A stretch of DNA of 8,104 bases from the NCBI GenBank assembly GCA_031281685.1, contig JAITFA010000226.1, positions 1-8,104 on the forward strand, read 5' to 3'. This document shows positions 1-5,986 of the stretch, piece by piece; positions within the stretch are counted from its first letter, which is position 1, and each line of letters opens with the position of its first letter. Both the position numbers and the translations under genes were made by a program. Below the pieces are notes generated by a model. That model did no database searches. It was given only the letters and a program-made list of their open reading frames with translations, and had not been told where the DNA came from. Source of the stretch: Treponema sp. Its GTDB lineage: Bacteria; Spirochaetota; Spirochaetia; Treponematales; Breznakiellaceae.

Positions 1-102
1 TTGTCTGTCAGAGGCTTGCTTGCTGATGATGGCGCATGGTCTCTGGCACCACTTGTCTGTCAGAGGCTTGCTTGCTGATGATGGCGCATGGTCTCTGGCA
101 CC
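1..102. repeat. Two-copy 52-bp tandem repeat, hairpin-forming
   Basis: Positions 1-50 and 53-102 are identical over 50 bp; the copies are separated by AC, giving a period of 52. The first copy starts at the window edge, so further copies may lie to the left. Read on the + strand as RNA, each unit can fold: bases 6-16 pair with 38-48 (TGTCAGAGGCT with GGTCTCTGGCA, three G-U pairs), then 17-19 pair with 34-36 past one bulged base, leaving a loop of about 14 nt. The same fold repeats at +52. The G-U pairs become A-C mismatches on the other strand, so the fold favours + strand transcripts. The period is not a multiple of three, so the repeat is unlikely to be coding. I do not recognise the family. 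Confidence 0.9.
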
Positions 103-191
103 TGCACTTAGGTCGATCCAGCCTAGTGTTATCGGATCGATCCATCCTATGGCAGAGAAGCGATCTGAACGGCGGCCCCTATGTATAACGC
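103..191. other. Non-coding stretch with palindrome and short direct repeat
   Basis: This lies between the tandem repeat and the end of the leftmost minus-strand gene. It contains the perfect 10-bp palindrome GGATCGATCC at 134-143. It also has a 13-bp direct repeat with one mismatch: TCGATCCAGCCTA at 113-125 and TCGATCCATCCTA at 137-149, 24 bp apart. No hairpin followed by a T-run is seen on either strand, so the terminator of the minus-strand operon is not identified here. Confidence 0.6.
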
Positions 192-848
192 TTACTCGTC
201 CAGTGAACGGAGATGCAAATATACCGTATTCTTGGACAGGTTGAGGTCGCGAGACACCATGCGTACCGCGCTTTTCAGCTTAAAAATGCCCTGATGGTAG
301 AGGATGCTGATGATTTCCCTATTTTTATGCGAGACTGGAATTGATGAATCAGCGTCTACATCGTGCTTCACCTTTTGAAGAGACCGGGCAATGAGTTCCT
401 CCGAGTCATTGATAAAATTTTCAGAGACAAACTCAACCGGCCTATCCAGCGTGGTAAAACCTTCCAGCAACGACAGGAGCGGGCTGTCCAAATACAGATT
501 GATACAGATCATACCAATTACACGCTTGCTCTCCCCAAAGATGGCAATGGTACTTGATTTAACTGGCCGACCATGCTTGCTCTTCGAGATGTAGTTGATA
601 TAGGGGCCGGCGTTATTGGCGTTGATACGCCCAAGCATGGAGAGCGCGAGGTCGGTGATAGGAGCGCCCTCCTTTCTGCCTGAATGATGACCATTGATGA
701 TTTTGATAATCGAGTGTTCCAGATCAGAGAGATCATGCAGGACAAACTCAAACGCCTCGCCGAGATAAGCGCCAAGCCCCTCCAGCGAGGTTTTGTACGA
801 ATCAAGTAGCTGCCGTTCTGTATCTGTTAAGGAAAGTTCAGTCATCAT
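192..848 (-). CDS. YheO/DauR-type PAS and HTH transcriptional regulator
   Basis: Predicted cytoplasmic DNA-binding regulator of 218 residues, close to the usual length of the YheO-like family. Residues about 14-125 match the YheO-like PAS domain in pattern, including FEFVLHDLSDLEHSIIKIING (33-53) and ITDLAL. Residues about 160-215 form the family's C-terminal helix-turn-helix: NREIISILYHQGIF, then a recognition segment LNLSKNTVYLHLR. Known relatives include DauR, a repressor of D-arginine catabolism genes in Pseudomonas, and E. coli YheO; the ligand here cannot be read from sequence. The ATG at 848 is followed at once by a second ATG (845) and either could be used; no Shine-Dalgarno motif precedes them. 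The start lies 3 bp after the stop of the esterase gene, so it is probably translated by coupling from the same transcript. A local regulatory role over the esterase operon is inference. Confidence 0.85.
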   Translation of the reverse strand: MMTELSLTDTERQLLDSYKTSLEGLGAYLGEAFEFVLHDLSDLEHSIIKIINGHHSGRKEGAPITDLALSMLGRINANNAGPYINYISKSKHGRPVKSSTIAIFGESKRVIGMICINLYLDSPLLSLLEGFTTLDRPVEFVSENFINDSEELIARSLQKVKHDVDADSSIPVSHKNREIISILYHQGIFKLKSAVRMVSRDLNLSKNTVYLHLRSLDE

Positions 849-851
849 GGG

Positions 852-1490
852 CTATAGTATGCCCAAAGCCTTGAACCACGACTCAGCAATGAGCGCGTGT
901 CCAGTCAGTGTTGGATGCACGCCGTCTGCTGTGATGTCCACATCGCGCTTGCCGGATACCACATACGATACAAAGATACCATCCATAGGGATAAACACGT
1001 CGGCGAATTCCCGGGCAAGGGCGCGTATCACCGCGATTTTGGGATCAAGGTCTTCCCGCCACGAGAGCTTGTCCGCCATAGTGTTTAACAGAAACGGTTC
1101 AATGATCACGATACGCGCCGAAGGCAGATCGCGTTTCACGTTTTGCAGGATAGTGCGATAGTTACGTTCAAACGCTTCGGTCGAGGTAGGGTCATTTGAG
1201 TCATAGCGCCGCCAAGTGTCATTGATACCAATAAGGAACGAGATGAGGCTGGGTTTGAGCGCGGCAATATCAGCGTCATAGCGCCGAAGAAGTTCCGAAG
1301 AACGGTCGCCGGATACTCCCCGATTGAGGAAATTAACGCCATGGCCGGGAAAGAGCGCGTCGTAGAGCCGCGCTATGATTGATGGATAGCCTAAACCAAG
1401 ACTGCGTGAGTCTTCACGCTTGCGCCCGCAGTCAGTGATTGAGTCGCCCTGAAACAGCACTGTGGTATTTCTTGCAAAGATATTTTTCAT
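852..1490 (-). CDS. SGNH/GDSL hydrolase, acetylxylan esterase (Axe2)-like
   Basis: Serine esterase of 212 residues with all SGNH blocks. Block I is GDSITD with nucleophile Ser17; block II is NRGVSGD with Gly58; block III is IGIND with Asn90; block V is DGVHP with Asp189 and His192 completing the triad. The context GDSITDCGR, GLGY, IGINDTWRRYD and HPTLTGH closely follows the pattern I recall for Geobacillus intracellular acetylxylan esterase Axe2, which removes acetyl groups from xylo-oligosaccharides. There is no signal peptide or membrane helix, so it should act in the cytoplasm on imported substrate. The substrate is inferred; SGNH enzymes also include lysophospholipases and other carbohydrate esterases. 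The ATG at 1490 fits because block I falls at the normal distance from it, although no good ribosome binding site is seen. It is 78 bp downstream of the early-set gene and 3 bp upstream of the regulator. Confidence 0.9.
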   Translation of the reverse strand: MKNIFARNTTVLFQGDSITDCGRKREDSRSLGLGYPSIIARLYDALFPGHGVNFLNRGVSGDRSSELLRRYDADIAALKPSLISFLIGINDTWRRYDSNDPTSTEAFERNYRTILQNVKRDLPSARIVIIEPFLLNTMADKLSWREDLDPKIAVIRALAREFADVFIPMDGIFVSYVVSGKRDVDITADGVHPTLTGHALIAESWFKALGIL

Positions 1491-1568
1491 CCTATTAGAC
1501 TAGCAGGAAACAGGTTTAATGAACAAGCGCCACAGAGTTTGACTTGTCGTCTCCGGTATGCCCTATTC
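1491..1568. other. Intergenic gap upstream of the esterase gene
   Basis: This 78-bp gap lies between two minus-strand genes. No hairpin with a T-run is visible and no convincing -35/-10 pair was found on the minus strand, so the early-set gene and the esterase gene could share a transcript. The gap is long enough to hold a promoter of its own. Confidence 0.4.
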
Positions 1569-2069
1569 TTAACGACGAACCTGAACTTGAGACCCAGACT
1601 GAACGTCGGAGGTAGACGGCGTTTTTTGTGTAACAGGAATCAAAACCACAGAACGGGAGAGACCGGCGCTGTCAATACGGTAGCGTGGATTCGCGGGATC
1701 AAGAGTCCACAGACCCTCTATGACGAGCCGGTATTCAAGCTCCACCACCTCCGCTGGAGGAGTATATGCATGGAACAGTATCCCTGAATCACGGTATGAC
1801 ACACCCTTTTTTTGCGGCTTGGCATCTGGGTCCGGTGTCATGAGTCTCCTGAACCAGTATACTGTGGAAAAACCCTCGTGGGCAAAGGCAATACCAACGT
1901 GGCGGTATGAGGAAGGCGCGGTAAAAATAACGCCATCCTCGAAGAGCCTCGGCGCTCCGGGGCTTTCAATGCTAAGAAGGTAATCAACAAACTGATAAGA
2001 TTCAGTATCCAAGGCTCCGATATTGCCGATAATAAATAAAAGGAGCGATACAGTCATGATTGTTTTCAT
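1569..2069 (-). CDS. Exported CBM48/isoamylase-type early-set domain protein
   Basis: Protein of 166 residues. Residues 1-19 look like a signal peptide: MKTIM, then a hydrophobic core TVSLLLFIIG, with possible cleavage after Ala19; there is no lipobox cysteine. Residues about 43-146 look like one early-set (immunoglobulin-like) domain of the CBM48/AMPK glycogen-binding type: VIFTAPSSYRHVGIAFAHEG, then YRLVIEGLWTLDPANPRY, with the family hallmark W..DP.NP at 121-128, and a closing strand RSVVLIP. The tail of about 20 residues is polar and low-complexity (TPSTSDVQSGSQVQ). No catalytic domain follows, so it is a stand-alone binding or structural domain, probably periplasmic. The reading frame extends upstream to a GTG at 2132, but the ATG at 2069 places the signal peptide at the N-terminus and avoids overlapping the divergent gene. 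It is transcribed divergently from the flcA-like gene, 44 bp apart. Whether it binds glycan or serves the flagellar apparatus is unknown. Confidence 0.8.
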   Translation of the reverse strand: MKTIMTVSLLLFIIGNIGALDTESYQFVDYLLSIESPGAPRLFEDGVIFTAPSSYRHVGIAFAHEGFSTVYWFRRLMTPDPDAKPQKKGVSYRDSGILFHAYTPPAEVVELEYRLVIEGLWTLDPANPRYRIDSAGLSRSVVLIPVTQKTPSTSDVQSGSQVQVRR

Positions 2070-2113
2070 TTGTTTATATTTACAATTATCGGTTACTGTT
2101 TCAATATCTTGAT
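2070..2113. promoter_or_regulatory. Divergent promoter region, early-set gene and flcA-like gene
   Basis: This AT-rich 44-bp gap must drive both genes unless promoters lie inside the neighbouring coding regions. Rightwards there is TTTACA (2079-2084), 17 bp, then the weak CAATAT (2102-2107). Leftwards, on the minus strand, there is TTGAAA (2104-2099), 16 bp, then TAAATA (2082-2077). Both would start transcription within a few bases of the start codons, and neither gene has a visible Shine-Dalgarno sequence, so both messages could be leaderless or nearly so. The hexamers overlap, so the two promoters would compete. The matches are weak and assigned by eye. Confidence 0.35.
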
Positions 2114-5100
2114 ATGCCATCAATAAAAGCACTTGAAAATTTTAGGAATTCATTTCGTCAGGTTGGTAATGAAGCGCTTATCTTATCTCGCAAGTATTTG
2201 CCCATAGAAGACCTTTCTCTGCCGCTTGCTGAGTCTCCCCGAACTCCGCCGCCGCCTTTGCCCCGCGCCTCGGCGCAAAGCGTTCCCGTGCCAAAGCCAT
2301 CTGTGACTCCGCCCGCAATGAACGCGCCTACGACGGACGCGGCTGAACCGCGTAAAGACCTTATTGATGAACTTTCCGACGAGGATATTGCTCTTGAGGA
2401 GTTTGATGATGGAACCAGTATTCCAGAGACAGTGACGGCTGCTACGGAAGATGTTGCTCTCTCCCAGCTTGAGGATGCTCCTTCCAATAAGATTGATCCG
2501 CTGAAAATGTCAGCTATAGATTCATCTGAGCCAGATGCCTTGCCTGACTTTGACGAGAATCTTATTTCCACCTTTGAGAAGGCAATGGCCAAGTCGTCTC
2601 TTCCCGAACCTGAAAGTCCCGCTATGCCAACGGACAATGTGGACATGGTCTCTGCGTCTGATGAGCCGACGATTTCTGAGGTGGAGCCTGAACCTTTACC
2701 CGATCTTGAGGAACTTTCGCTGGATGGCGCTGTTCCTGCGTCTGATGAGCCGACGACTTCTGAGGTAGAGCCTGAACCTTTACCCGACCTTGAGGAGCTT
2801 TCGTTAGACGGCGCTGCTCCTGCGTCTGACGAGCCGACGACTTCTGATGTGGACACATTCTTGGATGAGGACATTGCCGATGACGCGATGCCGGAGTCGT
2901 TGATGAATATGTCCGCATTTGCCTCGTCGGATTTGCAAAGCATACCAGACCCCATACCACCAGAGCCTGCTCTCGTACCACCAGAGCCTGCCGCGACACG
3001 CGCTGATGATTTGTCCGATGAAAACGCGCTTAACAGTCTCCAATTCGATGAAAACGATTTTATAGAAAAAGATAACAAAGATCAGGCCAATGTAGAAAAA
3101 GATGGGCTTATCGATCTGGATAGCCTGAATCTATCCAGTGAGGTTGAGGAAATCATCTTAAGCGAGCAAGACCTGGCCAGCCTGCAAAAAACACTGTCTT
3201 CCTATCCGCTTAACCTGCGTGTCGCCTGTGAGGAGTTAATTGCTGAACAGGAAATCGATTTCGTACTTATGCCTATGCTGGTTAAAGCGCTGGTTGGCGG
3301 CGCACCGGCCAGAGAAACTGCCGCGCTTGTGGGCAAGATTGCGGGACGAATTATTCGCATCCCCCCAGGCTTTGAGAAAAAAAGCGGCGCGGAACTGGAA
3401 GCAGAGCGGAGGAGCTTCTCCTATATCTTTATTTATAAGTTCCTGCCTGCCTTCCGGCTTTTCATCATGCTCGCGATTGTGGCCGCGTCTCTCTTCTATC
3501 TGGGACACCGGTTTATTTACATTCCTCTGCGGGCTGAGTCAATCTATCAGCTTGGCTATGAACGCATCGGCGCGGGCGATTACATGCGGGCAAACGACCG
3601 CTTCAGAGAAGCCTTTGCCCTCCATCGAAATAAAAACTGGTTTTATCGTTACGCGGAAGCGTTCCGGGACAAACAGCAATACACAGATGCGGAAGAAAAA
3701 TACGATGGGCTGTTATTGTATTACCCACGGGATAAAAAAGCCGCTCTTGATTATGCAAACATGGAAACTAACCACCTTTTTAACTACCAGAAGGCCGATA
3801 GCCTGATACGTGAAAATATCCTTGACCACGCGGTTAATGACCGGGAAGCTCTCCTTGCGCGAGGGGATAATGCGCTTGACTGGGGAGGCGTCGAGCCAGA
3901 AAAGTATGAAACCGCACAGGAATCATTCGCCCGCTATATAGAATATTACGGCCACACCGATCCGCTTGATGAGCGAATGTTAAAATACTTTATCCGCACT
4001 GATAATCTGGGCTATGTAATCCCATTACAGCACTATTTTATGGAGATACCCGATACTTCTATCTCCGCCTCTACCCTTTCAGAACTAGGCGAATACCTGC
4101 TGGACAAGAAGATAGAAAAAGTTTCCGGCGTTCCAGACGAGTATATCGACGATATTGATGGTATCAATGACGTACTTCTGCGGTCGGTTAGACTTGATCC
4201 TACACTGCCTGAACCGCATTACCATCTTGCGAGGTATTATAACTACCTTCAAAGCGCGCTTGAGGAACGGGTTACGCTGGAAACCGCGCTTAAAGCGTTT
4301 GACGCCACCTCGCGGGAATCCGTGAAACTCATGGATATGCGAATCGACGCTGAGCGGCGCTATGCCAACCTGCTTGCCAGCAACCGTGAGTTCATACCCG
4401 CTGAGGTTGAACTGCTCAAGGCCATTAATCTCTATGAAGATGCCGTTGCCCGCAATCTTTTTGGCTCAGCGCCCCAGTATGGCCGGCTTTACGCGGAGAT
4501 GGGCGATCTAGCCTATTTTACCTATAAAGATGACAGCTATCTTAATACCTCTCTGGAATACTACACAAAGGCTGAACAGAACGGCTGGGCTACGCCAGAG
4601 TTGCAGTACCGCATGGGCGCGGCTTATTACCAGAGCCAGCAGTGGGGTCCGGCGCTGGAATATTTTGTGAAAGCCGCCTCCGACATACCCTATAACCGGC
4701 GGATTCTTAACAGCCTGGGCGCAGCCGCGTTTATGCGGGGAGACTATTTCCTTGCCCAAGGGTATTACAAACGGCTTCTGGAACTCCTTGAAAGTGAGCG
4801 CGCCCGTTTCCCCATGCTCCTGCCCAATGAGCGGGAGGATCATCAGGAACTGCTTGAGCGAATTATGGTAGCGCAGAACAATCTTGGGGTAACGCTGGAA
4901 TCCCTCACTGAAAGCACCGGCAACAGCCTCTACCGCGCCAACGCGCTGGGTCTTTACGCTGAGTCAGCCCGCGTCTGGGACCTACTCAGCCGGAATCCGC
5001 AGGCTATGACCCGTTCACGGGTGGAAGATATCGGCACCCCGGGTACTGATCAGGCGTCACTCAATTCCCGAAACACGCTCTATCCTGTATCTGGATACCG

Positions 5101-5212
5101 CCCGAAAATATACTCCCAGATTGACAAAGATATGCTGGAACCTTCATGGTGGGAAGGTCTCACCCCGCGAGACACCCGTATCTCAGACCCGCTCTTCGCG
5201 GCAACCCGCTAA
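2114..5212 (+). CDS. flcA: Periplasmic flagellar collar protein FlcA-like, TPR membrane protein
   Basis: Large membrane-anchored protein of 1032 residues. In order: a conserved-looking helix MPSIKALENFRNSF (1-14); a Pro/Asp/Glu/Ser-rich, probably disordered region (about 40-345); a small helical segment (about 350-420); one membrane helix (about 447-464, FRLFIMLAIVAASLFYLG) after a basic stretch, giving N-in, C-out topology; then TPR-type helical repeats to about 960, for example AESIYQLGYERIGAGDY (from 474), NWFYRYAEAFRDKQQYTDAEE, LQYRMGAAYYQSQQWGPALEYF and LNSLGAAAFMRGDYFLAQGYY. This matches the spirochaete FlcA family; Borrelia BB0326 is needed for the periplasmic flagellar collar and stator assembly. 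The acidic part carries two full and one partial 28-residue repeats (181-247). An upstream TTG at 2060 is in frame, but the ATG at 2114 gives the sensible N-terminus MPSIK. Downstream is the convergent response regulator gene, 45 bp away. The alternative is an unrelated membrane TPR scaffold. Confidence 0.7.
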   Translation: MPSIKALENFRNSFRQVGNEALILSRKYLPIEDLSLPLAESPRTPPPPLPRASAQSVPVPKPSVTPPAMNAPTTDAAEPRKDLIDELSDEDIALEEFDDGTSIPETVTAATEDVALSQLEDAPSNKIDPLKMSAIDSSEPDALPDFDENLISTFEKAMAKSSLPEPESPAMPTDNVDMVSASDEPTISEVEPEPLPDLEELSLDGAVPASDEPTTSEVEPEPLPDLEELSLDGAAPASDEPTTSDVDTFLDEDIADDAMPESLMNMSAFASSDLQSIPDPIPPEPALVPPEPAATRADDLSDENALNSLQFDENDFIEKDNKDQANVEKDGLIDLDSLNLSSEVEEIILSEQDLASLQKTLSSYPLNLRVACEELIAEQEIDFVLMPMLVKALVGGAPARETAALVGKIAGRIIRIPPGFEKKSGAELEAERRSFSYIFIYKFLPAFRLFIMLAIVAASLFYLGHRFIYIPLRAESIYQLGYERIGAGDYMRANDRFREAFALHRNKNWFYRYAEAFRDKQQYTDAEEKYDGLLLYYPRDKKAALDYANMETNHLFNYQKADSLIRENILDHAVNDREALLARGDNALDWGGVEPEKYETAQESFARYIEYYGHTDPLDERMLKYFIRTDNLGYVIPLQHYFMEIPDTSISASTLSELGEYLLDKKIEKVSGVPDEYIDDIDGINDVLLRSVRLDPTLPEPHYHLARYYNYLQSALEERVTLETALKAFDATSRESVKLMDMRIDAERRYANLLASNREFIPAEVELLKAINLYEDAVARNLFGSAPQYGRLYAEMGDLAYFTYKDDSYLNTSLEYYTKAEQNGWATPELQYRMGAAYYQSQQWGPALEYFVKAASDIPYNRRILNSLGAAAFMRGDYFLAQGYYKRLLELLESERARFPMLLPNEREDHQELLERIMVAQNNLGVTLESLTESTGNSLYRANALGLYAESARVWDLLSRNPQAMTRSRVEDIGTPGTDQASLNSRNTLYPVSGYRPKIYSQIDKDMLEPSWWEGLTPRDTRISDPLFAATR
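2654..2854 (+). repeat. 84-bp in-frame repeats in the flcA-like gene
   Basis: Copy 1 is 2654-2737, copy 2 is 2738-2821, and copy 3 is partial (2822-2854). Each full unit encodes 28 residues beginning ASDEPT and containing EVEPEPLPDLEELSLDGA. Copies 1 and 2 differ at only two residues and a few mostly synonymous bases, so the duplication is fairly recent or kept alike by recombination. The length is a multiple of three, so copy number can change without loss of frame. Confidence 0.9.
2955..2991 (+). repeat. Short in-frame Pro-Glu repeat in the flcA-like gene
   Basis: The 16-bp sequence TACCACCAGAGCCTGC occurs at 2955-2970 and again at 2976-2991, a period of 21 bp. It encodes two PPEPA segments in the acidic, probably disordered region before the membrane helix. 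Confidence 0.75.
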
Positions 5213-5257
5213 GAAATCGCTGAACAGTGCGGAGCGTGTATGAATCCGGCATGAAAA
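5213..5257. other. Convergent intergenic gap
   Basis: The flcA-like gene and the response regulator gene end here from opposite sides, 45 bp apart. A shared bidirectional terminator would be expected, but no strong hairpin with flanking T- and A-runs is visible. Termination may lie within the ends of the genes or be factor-dependent. Confidence 0.4.
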
Positions 5258-5926
5258 TTACCGCGCTTCAGTTTCCGCAGGAGCGCGATTGGTCCATTCA
5301 ATGGCAAGCTGACGGAGTTGCTGGGCTGAATCGCAGTGGAGGCGCAGTTTGATGTGTTCCTTATGGGTATCCACCGTTTTTGCGCTCAAGTTGAGCTTGG
5401 CGGCGATTTCCCGTGTGCCAAGCCCCTTACCAATAAGGGAAAAAATCTGGAACTGACGGTCAGACAGCTCGTCCAGCGCAACGCTTTTCATAACTACATC
5501 GCCACTCGATTTAAGCCTCACCTGTTCCGCCTCGCTGATATAGGTCTTGCCGGACAGAACCGTGTGTATGGCGTCCAGCACCTTATTTGCCGCCTCGTCC
5601 TTCATGATGTAGCCATTGGCGCCAACCCCTATAACCCGTTCAGCGTAAAAGCGCTCGTCGTGCATGGAAAGCACCAGCACCAGAAGCGCGGGCTTGTATA
5701 TCTTCATATCCTTGATAATCTCAAGCCCCTCTTCATTACCCAGATTGAGGTCAACAATGGCCAGATCAGGATCTTCCGTGCGGAGTAACTCCATGGCTTC
5801 CGCGCCATTCACGGCCTCCCCGACGATGGTATACGCAGTTTGAGTCTTGATGAGCGAGGCCAGTCCCTTGCTGAAAAGCGGATGATCCTCAACGATCATC
5901 ACAGCGGTTTTTTTCAACGGATTCAT
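5258..5926 (-). CDS. NarL/LuxR-family two-component response regulator
   Basis: Response regulator of 222 residues, normal for the NarL/FixJ family. The receiver domain (about 7-125) has acidic pocket residues Glu13 and Asp14 in VEDHPLF, phosphoacceptor Asp59 in AIVDLNLG, switch residue Ser87 in LSMHDE and the conserved Lys109 in YIMKDE. The LuxR-type HTH (about 152-213) reads LSDRQFQIFSLIGKGLGTREIAAKLNLSAKTVDTHKEHI; the usual RE after L(T/S).. is RQ here. All catalytic receiver residues are present, so it should be phosphorylated and bind DNA. It is divergent from the histidine kinase gene with a 60-bp shared promoter region, and that kinase is of the matching HisKA_3 class, so they are very probably cognate. 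Likely targets include the shared intergenic region (autoregulation), but the regulon is not readable from this window. The ATG at 5926 gives the standard short lead into the receiver. Confidence 0.95.
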   Translation of the reverse strand: MNPLKKTAVMIVEDHPLFSKGLASLIKTQTAYTIVGEAVNGAEAMELLRTEDPDLAIVDLNLGNEEGLEIIKDMKIYKPALLVLVLSMHDERFYAERVIGVGANGYIMKDEAANKVLDAIHTVLSGKTYISEAEQVRLKSSGDVVMKSVALDELSDRQFQIFSLIGKGLGTREIAAKLNLSAKTVDTHKEHIKLRLHCDSAQQLRQLAIEWTNRAPAETEAR

Positions 5927-5986
5927 ACCTCTAGTTTAAGTTGTTATGGTATACTCGCCTATAGGGAATTTTCCCGAAGTGAGAAG
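5927..5986. promoter_or_regulatory. Divergent promoter region of the two-component pair
   Basis: This 60-bp gap lies between the regulator and kinase starts. Rightwards there is a good -10 element TATACT (5950-5955) but no clear -35 at the proper distance, which suggests an activator-dependent promoter. The GTATAC core reads on both strands and could give a weak -10 (TATACC) leftwards. Just downstream of the rightward -10 is the dyad GGGAA-TT-TTCCC (5964-5975), overlapping the expected transcription start. Ahead of the kinase ATG, AAGTGAG gives a modest ribosome binding site. Assignments are by eye. Confidence 0.45.

Noticed and set aside
1..102. CRISPR array
   Set aside because: The identical units are 50 bp with only 2 bp between them, so there are no spacers, and only two copies are present. 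This is a tandem repeat.
20..244. Small plus-strand open reading frame across the tandem repeat
   Set aside because: The repeat period of 52 is not a multiple of three, so the two copies are read in different frames. The frame also runs into the opposite-strand regulator gene and has no recognisable product.
2060..2113. N-terminal extension of the flcA-like protein from a TTG
   Set aside because: It has no ribosome binding site, overlaps the start of the divergent gene and adds residues that look like translated promoter sequence. The ATG at 2114 gives a typical start.
2070..2132. N-terminal extension of the early-set protein from a GTG
   Set aside because: It would bury the signal peptide 21 residues inside the protein and overlap the flcA-like start.
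2158..3078. 306-residue minus-strand reading frame
   Set aside because: It is the antisense shadow of the acidic region of the flcA-like gene. Its Ser/Gly-rich composition follows from the Asp/Glu/Ser/Pro codons on the other strand.
5336..5788. 150-residue plus-strand reading frame
   Set aside because: It is antisense to a response regulator whose catalytic residues are all intact. It shows no domain of its own.
5840..5986. N-terminal extension of the histidine kinase from a TTG
   Set aside because: It would overlap the regulator gene and the shared promoter region, and the ligand-domain fold begins at MRVELF (5987).
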